The position numbers and the translations under genes are program-made. 64,000 bases of DNA from Bradyrhizobium sp. Y36 (lineage in GTDB: Bacteria; Pseudomonadota; Alphaproteobacteria; Rhizobiales; Xanthobacteraceae): NCBI RefSeq assembly GCF_002531575.1, contig NZ_NWTI01000002.1, forward strand, positions 496,001-560,000, written 5' to 3'. Below are positions 1 to 7,171 of the stretch, one piece after another; position 1 is the first letter of the stretch, and each line of letters opens with the position of its first letter. The notes beneath the pieces are model-generated. The model was given only the letters and a program-made list of their open reading frames with translations. It was not told where the DNA came from and ran no database searches.

Positions 1-296
1 GGGTGGCGATGCCATGACGCAGCCGTCGAAGCCACGACGCAGGATTGCCGCAGTCTCGATATCGGCCCGCCGCGATGCCGCCGATCGCGAGGCATGGTCC
101 GTTCAATCACGAAGCCCGATATGTGAACGCCTTCACTCGTCTCCGGCGCGTGTTGGCTCTAAGAGGTCGTACCGGCGGAACGTCGCACCGCGTTCGGTGT
201 TCGCGATTCTATCCAAGCACCTTGATCTCGTTTGCAAGAAGAATGGACGGCTCGTTGCTTTTTCATCGAGCCCCAAGCCGGGGGAGCCCGTTGCCC
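1..296. other. Intergenic lead-in without a supported gene
   Basis: Short open frames run through this stretch, but none has a plausible ribosome site or a protein-like composition. The base composition becomes noticeably less GC-rich and less codon-like after about position 110. The last bases (GGGGGAG at about 281-287) are the ribosome site of the response regulator that follows. The stretch probably holds its promoter, which I could not pin down. Confidence 0.4.
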
Positions 297-941
297 ATGA
301 GTTCAGGTCAAGCCACAGTTTATATCGTTGACGACGAAGTCCAGATTCGCACCGCGATCGGAAGTCTCTGCGAGGAGACCGGGCATCAGGTGAAGTTGTT
401 TGCGTCGACCGATGACTTCCTCACGGAGACCATGTCACCCGGGCCGTCGTGCCTCGTGCTCGATGTCCGCTTTCCCGGCACCTCGCCGACCGGCCTCGAG
501 CTGCAGCGCCGGCTCGCCGAGACGGGCGTACCCATTCCGATCGTCTTCATCAGCGGCCATTCCGACGTCCGCGTCTCGGTCGAGGCGATGAAGCGCGGCG
601 CGGTCGAGTTTCTGCCGAAGCCCTTTCGCGAGCAGGAGATCCTCGATGCGATCAGGCACGGCATCGAGCGCGATCGCAGGCGGATGGAACGCGAGGACGC
701 CGTGCGGGAAGCCCGCCAGCGCGTCGAGACGCTGACGGCACGGGAGCGCGAGATCATGCTGCTGATGGCCGAAGGGCTCGTCGCCAAGCAGATCGCGGCG
801 CGACTTGGCGTGAGCGAAGTGACGGCGAAGGTGCATCGCGCCAGGATGATGCGGAAGCTGGAGCTGCGCACGCCGATCGAGGTGGTGCGGCTGATCGCCA
901 GCATGGGGCACGAATCCGAGACGCGAGCCGGTGCGGAGTAG
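297..941 (+). CDS. FixJ-family two-component response regulator (receiver plus LuxR HTH)
   Basis: A 214-aa response regulator. Residues 6-120 form a receiver with the acidic pair D12/D13, the predicted phospho-acceptor D56 in LVLDVRFPG and the conserved Lys in LPKPF. Residues 145-205 are a LuxR/GerE helix-turn-helix containing LTAREREIMLLMAEG and SEVTAKVHRARMMRKL. This is the FixJ/NodW arrangement. The open frame extends upstream, but the ATG at 297 has a strong GGGGGAG site and gives the normal family length. No kinase is adjacent. The next genes, on the same strand 176 bp away, encode curlin-repeat proteins. A LuxR-type regulator (CsgD) controls curli in enterobacteria, so control of the downstream operon is a reasonable inference, not a demonstrated fact. 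Confidence 0.9.
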   Translation: MSSGQATVYIVDDEVQIRTAIGSLCEETGHQVKLFASTDDFLTETMSPGPSCLVLDVRFPGTSPTGLELQRRLAETGVPIPIVFISGHSDVRVSVEAMKRGAVEFLPKPFREQEILDAIRHGIERDRRRMEREDAVREARQRVETLTAREREIMLLMAEGLVAKQIAARLGVSEVTAKVHRARMMRKLELRTPIEVVRLIASMGHESETRAGAE

Positions 942-980
942 CTTGGCGAGCTTTCACGCGCGGGCGATTGCGCGCAACGT

Positions 981-998
981 CTAGTCCGTACCGATTAG
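981..998. promoter_or_regulatory. Imperfect 18-bp dyad upstream of the curlin-repeat genes
   Basis: The sequence CTAGTCCGTACCGATTAG is an inverted repeat centred on GTAC. The CTA/TAG ends, the TC/GA steps and the centre match, and two positions per arm do not. It lies 120 bp before the first curlin-repeat ATG and 40 bp after the response regulator stop. The size and symmetry suit a LuxR/FixJ-type dimer. The function is inferred only. Confidence 0.4.
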
Positions 999-1117
999 CA
1001 TGAACTGCAGTCTGTCGCGCAGGCAAGGATCGGTTCAGAGTTGTCCCTACGATGTCGGCCGCTTCCAGGACGGCATCCGAACTCAGTCAGACAACTTTTG
1101 CTAGAAAGGAATTCTCC

Positions 1118-1519
1118 ATGCGCAAATTGTTTTTTGCTTCGGTTGCATTGTTCGCCCTGTCCTCCGCCGCGCAAGCCGCCAACACTTCGACCACGGTGCA
1201 GGTCGGCGTCGTCAACGGCTCGACCGTTTCGCAGCAGGGCCTCACCAACGACACGTCCTCGACCAGCCAGCTCGGCCTCGTGAACAGCGCGTCGACGATG
1301 CAGGGCACCAGCTCGGCTTCGCTCAACAACGGCAGCACGGTCAACCAGATCGGCGTGCAGAACTCGGCGACCACCGGCCAGGTGGCGTTCGGCAACAACA
1401 CCAGCGGGATCACCCAGAATTCGTTCGGGCCGCCCGCGTTGCAGAACAACTCCGCCGCCGTCGGCCAGCTCAGCGTGTTCGGCGTCAACGGCAGCACCGT
1501 CTCGCAGACGGCGCACTGA
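1118..1519 (+). CDS. Secreted curlin-repeat protein 1
   Basis: A 133-aa exported protein. The signal peptide (MRKLFFASVALFALSSAAQA) is followed by a mature region made almost wholly of curlin-like units with spaced Gln/Asn/Gly, such as VQVGVVNGSTVSQQG, SQLGLVNSASTMQG and NQIGVQNSATTGQ. These match the strand-turn-strand pattern of curli subunits (S-x5-Q-x-G-x-x-N-x-A-x3-Q). The product is probably an amyloid fibre subunit at the cell surface. It ends in NGSTVSQTAH. The ATG at 1118 follows a GAAAGGA site; an in-frame upstream start would bury the signal peptide. It is the first of five small exported proteins on this strand. Curli secretion and chaperone genes (csgG, csgE, csgF) are not in the window. 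Confidence 0.85.
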   Translation: MRKLFFASVALFALSSAAQAANTSTTVQVGVVNGSTVSQQGLTNDTSSTSQLGLVNSASTMQGTSSASLNNGSTVNQIGVQNSATTGQVAFGNNTSGITQNSFGPPALQNNSAAVGQLSVFGVNGSTVSQTAH

Positions 1520-1536
1520 CCCACGTATCGTTCGGC

Positions 1537-1563
1537 CGGACGCATCCAGTTGCGGTGCGTCCG
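1537..1563 (+). terminator. Hairpin between curlin-repeat genes 1 and 2
   Basis: An 8-bp perfect stem (CGGACGCA with TGCGTCCG) encloses an 11-nt loop, 17 bp after the stop of the first curlin-repeat gene. No T run follows, so it could be an intrinsic terminator, a partial attenuator or an mRNA-stabilising stem that sets different levels for gene 1 and the later genes. Confidence 0.4.
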
Positions 1564-1638
1564 CGCCATTCTCTAGAGCACCGCAACCGGGCAGGGCGAT
1601 CAATTGCGACGCTCGCTCATTCTCGCGGAGGAAATGAC

Positions 1639-2031
1639 ATGCGGATCACCTATTTCATTGCAACGGTCGCGGCGCTCGGCGCGCTGACGGCCGCCGATGC
1701 AAATGCCGGCAACAGCGCCAGCGTGCTGCAATTCGGAACCACCAACACTTCGTTCATTTCGCAGAGCGGCGGCACCAGCAACAACGCCACGACGCTGCAG
1801 TTCGGCGCGACCAACACGGCCACCACGTTGCAGACCGGCTCGCTCCTCACCGTCAACACTTCGGTGATCGGGCAGGGCGGCACGACCGCGACGGCGACCA
1901 ATACCGCGCTGGCCGGCCAGGTCGGCGGCTCCAATTCGAGCCTGATCGGCCAGATCGGTGCGAACAATACGGCGGGCGTCGGTCAGCTCGGAATCCTGAA
2001 TGGCTCGACCATTCTCCAGCAGGCTCCGTGA
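1639..2031 (+). CDS. Secreted curlin-repeat protein 2
   Basis: A 130-aa exported protein with a signal peptide of about 23 residues (hydrophobic core TYFIATVAALGALTA, cleavage near ANA-GNS). The mature part is Gly/Asn/Thr-rich curlin-type repeats: SVLQFGTTNTSFISQSG, TTLQFGATNTATTLQTG, SLIGQIGANNTAGVGQLG and a final NGSTILQQAP. A strong GGAGGAAA ribosome site fixes the ATG at 1639. The C-terminal motif closely matches that of the next protein (NNSTILQTGP), so the two are probably paralogous subunits. The repeats contain few charged or aromatic residues, as expected for an amyloid core. Confidence 0.85.
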   Translation: MRITYFIATVAALGALTAADANAGNSASVLQFGTTNTSFISQSGGTSNNATTLQFGATNTATTLQTGSLLTVNTSVIGQGGTTATATNTALAGQVGGSNSSLIGQIGANNTAGVGQLGILNGSTILQQAP

Positions 2032-2056
2032 GCGGCATGAAGTGATGAGGCATGTC

Positions 2057-2467
2057 ATGAAACGTCATTTGAACTATGTGGGCGCCGTCGTGCTCGCTCT
2101 ATGCCCGGTCGGCGCGGGATCGGCCGGCGCCCAGACCGCCGACATCAGGACCATCGTCTCGGTCGGGGGGCCGCCGGTCGTGCTGAACCAGAACAGTCAG
2201 CTCAACATGGCCGGCGTGTTCATGATCGGCGGCAGCACCAGCGCGACGGTGACGCAGAACGGCACCAGCAATGCCACCGGCGTCCTGCAATTCGGCGGCA
2301 CGAATTCCGCATCGGTCGGGCAGACCGGGGCGATCAATCTCGCCTTCGTCGGTCAGGCCGGGCAATCGGCGAGCAGCGCGATATCCCAGCTCGGCACGAT
2401 CAACGCGGGCACGGTGGCGCAATTCGGCACGGTCAACAATTCCACGATTCTCCAGACCGGTCCGTAA
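2057..2467 (+). CDS. Secreted curlin-repeat protein 3
   Basis: A 136-aa exported protein. The signal peptide is MKRHLNYVGAVVLALCPVGA followed by GSAGAQ, with cleavage near residue 25. The mature region carries repeats such as VTQNGTSNATGVLQFGG, SASVGQTGAINLAFVGQ and GTINAGTVAQFG, and ends in NSTILQTGP. The ATG at 2057 is preferred over the in-frame ATG at 2045 because GATGAGG lies at a usable distance only from the former. It starts 25 bp after the stop of gene 2, so the two are probably co-transcribed. It is a likely fibre subunit related to gene 2. Confidence 0.83.
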   Translation: MKRHLNYVGAVVLALCPVGAGSAGAQTADIRTIVSVGGPPVVLNQNSQLNMAGVFMIGGSTSATVTQNGTSNATGVLQFGGTNSASVGQTGAINLAFVGQAGQSASSAISQLGTINAGTVAQFGTVNNSTILQTGP

Positions 2468-2512
2468 ATCGCGCGCGAACTCATCGGCGTCGGGAACCAG
2501 CGGGGAAGCGCG

Positions 2513-2974
2513 ATGCGGTGTGACAGGGAGATCTTGAAGCGGGTTCTGGCCGTGGCGGCGTTGCTGGCCGCCATCGGCGCGGCGACGCCGGCGAGCGCCG
2601 GGTCGATCCAGCGTACCGTGACCAACCGGAACGTCAGTATCGAGACGATCGTTCAGTTCGGCAACGACGTCCAGCCCGTCACGATCGAGGAGAACAGCCG
2701 CATCAATATCGCGCGGGTGATCCAGATCGGCGGGACCGGGACGGTGGACGCGACCATCATCCAGAACGGCACGCGCAACTATGCCAACGTGATCCAGATG
2801 GGCGGCACCACCAACGTGGCGGTCGGCCAGTCCGGCATCAGCAACACCGCCGACATCACCCAGATCGGCAATTCGACCAACGCGCTCCTGCTTCAGATCG
2901 GCGACATGAACAGTGGCGCGGTGAGGCAGTTCGGGCGTTTCAACTGGCTGGCGATCTTTCAGTTCGGCCGATGA
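2513..2974 (+). CDS. Secreted curlin-repeat protein 4, charge-rich (possible nucleator)
   Basis: A 153-aa exported protein with a signal peptide ending near TPASA (residue 29). Curlin-like units include ARVIQIGGTGTVDATIIQNG, ANVIQMGGTTNVAVGQSG and ADITQIGNSTNALLLQIG. Unlike its neighbours it has many Arg, Glu and Asp residues in the N-terminal half and ends in RFNWLAIFQFGR, with aromatic and basic residues. In enterobacterial curli the nucleator CsgB differs from the subunit CsgA in a similar way, with extra charge and a distinct last repeat. A nucleator or anchoring role is an inference from that parallel. A GGGGAAG site precedes the ATG. The gene ends 12 bp before the next start. Confidence 0.82.
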   Translation: MRCDREILKRVLAVAALLAAIGAATPASAGSIQRTVTNRNVSIETIVQFGNDVQPVTIEENSRINIARVIQIGGTGTVDATIIQNGTRNYANVIQMGGTTNVAVGQSGISNTADITQIGNSTNALLLQIGDMNSGAVRQFGRFNWLAIFQFGR

Positions 2975-2986
2975 TGGAGGTGTGAC

Positions 2987-3280
2987 ATGAGATTGCTCCT
3001 GCTCGCATCCGGACTGGGACTCGTGGGCGTGATCGCAGCGGCGCCGGCCGGCGCTGCCGACGGTCACACCACGGTGGTCCAGGACGAGAACGGCACGTCG
3101 GTGATCACGCAAAGCGGCGATCCCGCCGAGGCCGAGGTCAGAATCGAGAAGGAGCCCGGGCGCACGACGGTGTACCGGCGAAGCGGCGGCAACACCGCCA
3201 TCGTGACGCAAGGTACTGGGCAGGGCACCGGAAACCCGCAGGACATGCTCGACTGGCTGCGCAAGCAGCAGGGCCGCTGA
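2987..3280 (+). CDS. Small secreted protein ending the curlin-repeat operon
   Basis: A 97-aa exported protein. The signal peptide (MRLLLLASGLGLVGVIAAAP then AGA) is followed by two degenerate repeats (TTVVQDENGTSVITQSG and TAIVTQGTGQGTG), separated by a charged segment (EAEVRIEKEPGRTTVYRR). The C-terminus, NPQDMLDWLRKQQGR, is helical and polar. It starts 12 bp after gene 4 behind a strong GGAGG site, so it belongs to the operon. With only two curlin-like units it is unlikely to be a main subunit. It may be an accessory protein that caps, chaperones or anchors the fibre; I do not recognise a named family. Confidence 0.75.
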   Translation: MRLLLLASGLGLVGVIAAAPAGAADGHTTVVQDENGTSVITQSGDPAEAEVRIEKEPGRTTVYRRSGGNTAIVTQGTGQGTGNPQDMLDWLRKQQGR

Positions 3281-3287
3281 CAAGCGA

Positions 3288-3318
3288 AGGCCCACCGTCC
3301 GTGATGGACGGTGGGCCT
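3288..3318. terminator. Bidirectional terminator hairpin
   Basis: A perfect 13-bp stem (AGGCCCACCGTCC with its complement) encloses the loop GTGAT. It sits 8 bp after the last curlin-operon stop and 15 bp before the stop of the convergent small gene. No long T run is present on either side. Confidence 0.7.
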
Positions 3319-3332
3319 CGCATGACGCGACC

Positions 3333-3614
3333 TTACCAGCGATAGCCGCCGGTCAGCGTGCCGTTGTTGTTGCCCTCAGGGCCGACATCGCCCTGTGTCG
3401 AGCTCGGGGTCGGATGGTTGGTGCCATTGAGCGCGCCATAGGGCCCCGCGACGTCGGGATAGTATGCGCGCGGTTGAACCGGTTCGTAGGTGGGCGCGGT
3501 GCGGTCCCAGCCGGCGCGTGGGCCGTTCCAATCATAGCCCTGCGCCGAGGCTGCCGCCGTGCCGGCGACGAGTGATGCCGTGATCAGGCAGAGGAGTTTT
3601 GACTTGTTCTGCAT
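3333..3614 (-). CDS. Small secreted hypothetical protein
   Basis: A 93-aa exported protein. The signal peptide (about residues 1-25, ending AAASAQ) is followed by a low-complexity mature part rich in Pro, Tyr, Gly and Asn, with GYDWNGPRAGWDR near its start and EGNNNGTLTGGYRW at the end. There is no Cys and no recognised domain. The ATG at 3614 has an AAGGAG site at good spacing; the longer frame lacks one. The gene converges on the curlin-repeat operon and shares its terminator. The function is unknown. Such Gly/Asn/Tyr-rich secreted proteins are often surface or periplasmic structural proteins. Confidence 0.65.
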   Translation of the reverse strand: MQNKSKLLCLITASLVAGTAAASAQGYDWNGPRAGWDRTAPTYEPVQPRAYYPDVAGPYGALNGTNHPTPSSTQGDVGPEGNNNGTLTGGYRW

Positions 3615-3897
3615 GCGAGATGCTCCTTGCTTGTGTCGGGGGCCAACGGTTGCACTGCGGCAGCGTTCCGGAACCAGGCCTGCGGGGGCGATCAACTCCG
3701 ATCAACTGGTTATGAAGCGCCTGCTGCGGAACGAAGCGACGCGAGGGGCGGTCGCGGGCGTTCTTGCCGCACCGGTTCCCGCGTTAATCCCGTGCCTTAA
3801 CCAATAATTAATTATAGGTTTGCGGGCGGGCGACAGCCCGGCCTAGCGTAGTTGCGGGGAGCCGCGATCGCTTAAGCCAAACGAGTTGGTGCGTATC
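3615..3897. other. Intergenic region between two divergent small exported proteins
   Basis: No gene is supported here. An AT-rich patch at about 3798-3822 (ATAATTAATTATAGG) stands out from the GC-rich surroundings and probably belongs to the promoter of the downstream exported-protein gene. The left end carries the AAGGAG ribosome site of the leftward gene. Confidence 0.4.
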
Positions 3898-4344
3898 ATG
3901 ACCTATCGAATGCATGGGGCCTTGCTCGCCTCGTTCAGCGCAGCCGCGCTGCTTCTTAGCCCCGGTCACAGCTTTGCCAGACCCGCGGGTGCCACACCGC
4001 AAGGCCTCGCGGCTGCGCCGTCCGGCACTGCCGCGCGTGCGACCATCGCGCCAGGCGCCCGGTTCCACCGGCGCAACAATCCCTTCGTGTACTGGCCCGG
4101 GGGCGGCGGCTTCTATTACGACGGCGCCGGCTACAGCCAGCCCTTCGTCGATGCGCAGCCGCCGGTCTCCACCGACGTGCGCTACACCTACACCTACGAC
4201 GTCCCGTGGGACTGGTCGCATCGCTTCCCGCCGAACGTGGTGCCGTCCGACCGGCCCTATGTGCCGAGCTGCCCGACGGAGCAGGTGACGGTGCCCGGCC
4301 GCGGCGGGGTCGAGCACACCGTCAACATCACACGCTGCTACTGA
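3898..4344 (+). CDS. Exported hypothetical protein
   Basis: A protein of about 148 aa with a signal peptide (MTYRMHGALLASFSAAALLL, cleavage near SFA-RPAG). A basic Ala/Pro-rich linker leads to a segment with NPFVYWPGGGGFYYDG, and then YTYTYDVPWDW and a C-terminus with two Cys (SCPTEQVTV and ITRCY) that may form a disulfide. In-frame TTG (3886), GTG (3889) and a second ATG (3910) are alternative starts; 3898 is chosen because it gives the best signal peptide. The family is not recognised beyond a similarity in style to small Tyr/Gly-rich secreted proteins of Bradyrhizobiaceae. Confidence 0.65.
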   Translation: MTYRMHGALLASFSAAALLLSPGHSFARPAGATPQGLAAAPSGTAARATIAPGARFHRRNNPFVYWPGGGGFYYDGAGYSQPFVDAQPPVSTDVRYTYTYDVPWDWSHRFPPNVVPSDRPYVPSCPTEQVTVPGRGGVEHTVNITRCY

Positions 4345-4347
4345 GAT

Positions 4348-5190
4348 CTAGCCAAGTTCAAAGCTGGCGACGCCGAAGACGCGGTCGATGCGCAGCGGCG
4401 CGATCGCGCCGGTGTACATGCGCGCCGTCTCGAACACGGGCTTGAGCCCGAGCGAGGTTGCGAGCGCGATGGCCTCGGGATTGATTGCGGGGACATCGAG
4501 GAAGACTTCGCCGCCGCCGGCACTCGGCAGCAGGGCCTGCATGATCGCCTCCGCCGCCGCACGGTCGTCGGCGACGAGCGGGCCGATCTTATGGCCGGTG
4601 CGGCAGGGCCGGATCACGCCCCAAGCTATCAGCTTGCCGTCACGCAAAAGCGCGCGGCCGACATGGCCCGACGTGTCGATCCAGGCGCGCAGGAAGGTGC
4701 TGCGCCGGGCCGGGAAGACGGTGGCGTCGTCGGCCTCCGCGCGCGCAAGCGGGATCGTGTCGAGCGCGACGACAGCGGCGGGCGGCCTCAGGGGCGCGGC
4801 GGCGATGCCGCCATAGCGGATATTGGCGTAGGCCAGCCGGAAGCCGGACTTCTTGTAGTTGTCCTGCTGCGCGACGACGCCGTCGAGCCCGATCACGCGC
4901 GCGCCGGCATGCGCGATCGCCGCGTTCCAGATCCGCAGGCCGTGGCCGGAGCCGCGAAGATCAGCGCGCACGATGTAGAAGCCGAGGAAAGCGAAGCGGT
5001 CGTCGTAATTGACGCAGGAGACGGTCGCGACCGGCTCGCCGTCGATCTCGCCGACGAAGAAGCCTTGCGGGTCGGGCATCGCGAAGCAGGCGGCGTCGCA
5101 GAGTCCCGGATTCCAGCCCTCGGCCGCAGCCCAGTCGATGGCGAGGGAGATCTCCCCGGGGCGCAGATTGCGGATCAGCAAATCACTCAT
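4348..5190 (-). CDS. GNAT-family N-acetyltransferase with C-terminal second domain
   Basis: A 280-aa cytoplasmic protein. Residues 5-135 form a GNAT domain: the IRNLRPGE start, then FLGFYIVRADLRGSGHGLRI, which contains the acetyl-CoA loop pattern R/Q-x-x-G-x-G/A, and YKKSGF near the end. The C-terminal half (about 140-280) resembles the Acetyltransf_18 (YitH-type) domain seen in two-domain GNATs. The substrate is unknown. The start at 5190 follows GAAGGG. It is divergently arranged with the SDR gene at 5292 and ends 3 bp from the stop of the convergent exported protein. Confidence 0.85.
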   Translation of the reverse strand: MSDLLIRNLRPGEISLAIDWAAAEGWNPGLCDAACFAMPDPQGFFVGEIDGEPVATVSCVNYDDRFAFLGFYIVRADLRGSGHGLRIWNAAIAHAGARVIGLDGVVAQQDNYKKSGFRLAYANIRYGGIAAAPLRPPAAVVALDTIPLARAEADDATVFPARRSTFLRAWIDTSGHVGRALLRDGKLIAWGVIRPCRTGHKIGPLVADDRAAAEAIMQALLPSAGGGEVFLDVPAINPEAIALATSLGLKPVFETARMYTGAIAPLRIDRVFGVASFELG

Positions 5191-5291
5191 GACGGAACCC
5201 TTCGACCATGGACCAGCCGACAGGTCCGGCGGTAGAAGGCCCCATGATAGGCCGAGCCCGTGGCTCGCCTCAACTCAAGGGATGATCGGTC

Positions 5292-5996
5292 ATGGCAACA
5301 GAGAAGGTCGCACTCGTCACCGCGGGCGGCAGCGGCATGGGGGCGGGGGCTGCACGGCGGCTGGCGGCGGACGGGTTTCGTGTCGCGATCCTGTCCTCCT
5401 CCGGCAAGGGCGAGGCGCTCGCCGCCGAGCTCGGCGGCTTTGGCGTCACCGGCTCGAACAAGTCGAATGACGACCTGAAGCGTCTGGTCGACGGCGCCAT
5501 GACGAAGTGGGGACGCATCGACGTGCTGGTCAACAGCGCCGGCCACGGGCCGCGCGCGCCGATCACGGAGATCACCGACGAGCAGTGGCACACCGGCCTC
5601 GACACCTATCTGCTCAACGTGATCCGTCCGACCCGGCTGGTGACGCCGCTGATGCAGGCGCAGAAGGGCGGCGCCATCGTCAACATCTCGACCGCCTGGG
5701 CGTTCGAGCCGAGCGCGATGTTCCCGACCTCGGCGGTGTTCCGCGCAGGGCTTGCCGCCTTCACCAAGATCTTCACCGACGCCCATGCGGCCGACAACAT
5801 CCGCATGAACAACGTGCTGCCGGGCTGGATCGACAGCCTGCCGCAGCAGGATTCGCGCCGCGACAGCGTGCCGATGAAGCGCTACGGCAAGGTCGAGGAG
5901 ATCGCGGCGACGATTTCGTTCCTGGCCTCCGACGGCGCCGCCTACATCACCGGCCAGAACATCCGCGTCGACGGCGGGCTGACGCGCTCGGTCTGA
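5292..5996 (+). CDS. SDR-family protein with altered catalytic residues
   Basis: A 234-aa Rossmann-fold protein. It has the cofactor loop TAGGSGMGAG near residues 10-19, the NSAGHGPRAP segment (NAG equivalent) and the C-terminal GQNIRVDGGLTRS typical of classical short-chain dehydrogenases. After the catalytic Ser region (NISTAW) the usual Y-x-x-x-K is missing: the aligned stretch reads FPTSAVFRAGLAAFTK, putting Ser or Thr where Tyr is expected and Arg where Lys is expected. It may therefore be a non-reducing or modified-mechanism SDR, or a binding protein. An AAGGGATG ribosome site precedes the ATG. It is a single gene divergent from the GNAT gene. Confidence 0.85.
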   Translation: MATEKVALVTAGGSGMGAGAARRLAADGFRVAILSSSGKGEALAAELGGFGVTGSNKSNDDLKRLVDGAMTKWGRIDVLVNSAGHGPRAPITEITDEQWHTGLDTYLLNVIRPTRLVTPLMQAQKGGAIVNISTAWAFEPSAMFPTSAVFRAGLAAFTKIFTDAHAADNIRMNNVLPGWIDSLPQQDSRRDSVPMKRYGKVEEIAATISFLASDGAAYITGQNIRVDGGLTRSV

Positions 5997-6262
5997 GGCG
6001 ATGGAATCGGATCGCGCCGGTGCTGCATTGTCATGGTGCGTCACCGGTGCGCGTTGCGCGCCGCTCGCGACGGCTGATGCGTGGCGCTCGGGTCACACTT
6101 GTCCTTCGATCGCATGATGTGAGGCGCACGCTACGTCACAGTCCCTATGAACTTCGTCCCAGCCCAAGACGAATATTACCGCACGTCCTACGCCTGATCT
6201 GCGCCGGGTGCCTCCCGCGCACATTCGAAACGCGAACAATCGCGTTGGGCTAGGAGACTGGA

Positions 6263-7102
6263 ATGAAGAAGTTTTTGCTTGCGCTGGCCTCGGTCGTGGT
6301 GCCGTCGCTTGTCCCCGGCGCCACACCCGTCCGGGCGGCCGACCTTGCAGCGCATTACACCAAGGCACCGGTGATGGCGTCAGTCTATAATTGGACCGGC
6401 TTTTACGTCGGCGGTAATGTCGGCGGGCAGTGGGGCAGCGCGAACCCGGCCACCAGCACCCTGTTTCCGGTGGCCGCCTATTTCGCGGATTCGAGCGTGA
6501 CCGCCATCGGGGCGGTGGGCTCCCAACACATCAACAGCTCCGGCGTGACTGGCGGCTTCACCGCCGGCTACAACTGGCAGGTCAACAACGCCGTGCTCGG
6601 CCTCGAAGGCGACATCAACTATTTCGGCTTCAAGGGCAGCGCCAGCAGCACGGCTGTGTACCCGTGCTGCGCGCCGACCAGCTTCACCGTCAATTCATCG
6701 GTCTCGGCCGATTGGCTCGCCACCATTCGCGGCCGCATCGGCTTCCTCGCGACGCCGAGTTGGCTGGTTTACGCCACCGGCGGTGCCGCCATCGCGGAGG
6801 TCAGGGGCAATTTCAGCTTCACCGACACCTTTGCAGGCGCGACCGAATCCGGAGCGATCCGAGACACCCGCGTCGGCTGGACCGCCGGCGTCGGCGGTGA
6901 GTATGCGGTCGGCAACGGCTGGTCGCTGAAGGCCGAATATCTCTATGTCGATCTTGGTCGCAGCAGCATGACCAGCAACAATCTGAACGTCGGCGTGGCG
7001 TTGCCGACCCAGACGTTCACCCACTCGGTCGATCTCAAGTCCAACATCGTGCGCGTCGGTGTGAACTACAAGTTCGGCGGACCCGTCGTCGCCAGATACT
7101 GA
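6263..7102 (+). CDS. Outer-membrane beta-barrel protein (Omp25/Omp31-like porin family)
   Basis: A 279-aa outer-membrane protein. The signal peptide ends near VRAADL (about residue 26). A typical opening YNWTGFYVGGNVGGQWG is followed by alternating amphipathic strands (VTGGFTAGYNWQVNN, LEGDINYFGF, WLATIRGRIGF, GGEYAVGNGWSLKAEYLYVD). The last strand, NIVRVGVNYKFGG, is the terminal beta signal. The family comprises eight-stranded barrels abundant in Bradyrhizobium and Rhodopseudomonas. The gene is monocistronic with its own terminator at 7131. Two Cys in YPCCAPTS are unusual for a barrel and may lie in a surface loop. Confidence 0.92.
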   Translation: MKKFLLALASVVVPSLVPGATPVRAADLAAHYTKAPVMASVYNWTGFYVGGNVGGQWGSANPATSTLFPVAAYFADSSVTAIGAVGSQHINSSGVTGGFTAGYNWQVNNAVLGLEGDINYFGFKGSASSTAVYPCCAPTSFTVNSSVSADWLATIRGRIGFLATPSWLVYATGGAAIAEVRGNFSFTDTFAGATESGAIRDTRVGWTAGVGGEYAVGNGWSLKAEYLYVDLGRSSMTSNNLNVGVALPTQTFTHSVDLKSNIVRVGVNYKFGGPVVARY

Positions 7103-7130
7103 GCGTCATCCCGGTCTCGATCTGGCGTGG

Positions 7131-7154
7131 AAAGCCCCGGCCTGCCGGGGCTTT
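7131..7154. terminator. Strong bidirectional terminator after the porin gene
   Basis: A perfect 10-bp stem (AAAGCCCCGG with CCGGGGCTTT) encloses the loop CCTG. It is flanked by A residues on the left and by T residues on the right, so it can end transcription of both the porin gene and the convergent serine hydrolase gene (stop at 7172). Confidence 0.85.
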
Positions 7155-7171
7155 CTGTTGTCGGCGACGGT

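Noticed and set aside
1118..2974. Periodic repeats that could suggest a CRISPR or tandem-repeat array
   Set aside because: The repetition is at protein level with variable codons and no fixed spacer length; it is curlin-type coding repeats.
3559..3807. An 82-codon open frame on the plus strand
   Set aside because: Antisense to the start of a small exported protein that has a clear ribosome site and signal peptide; no domain or start context.
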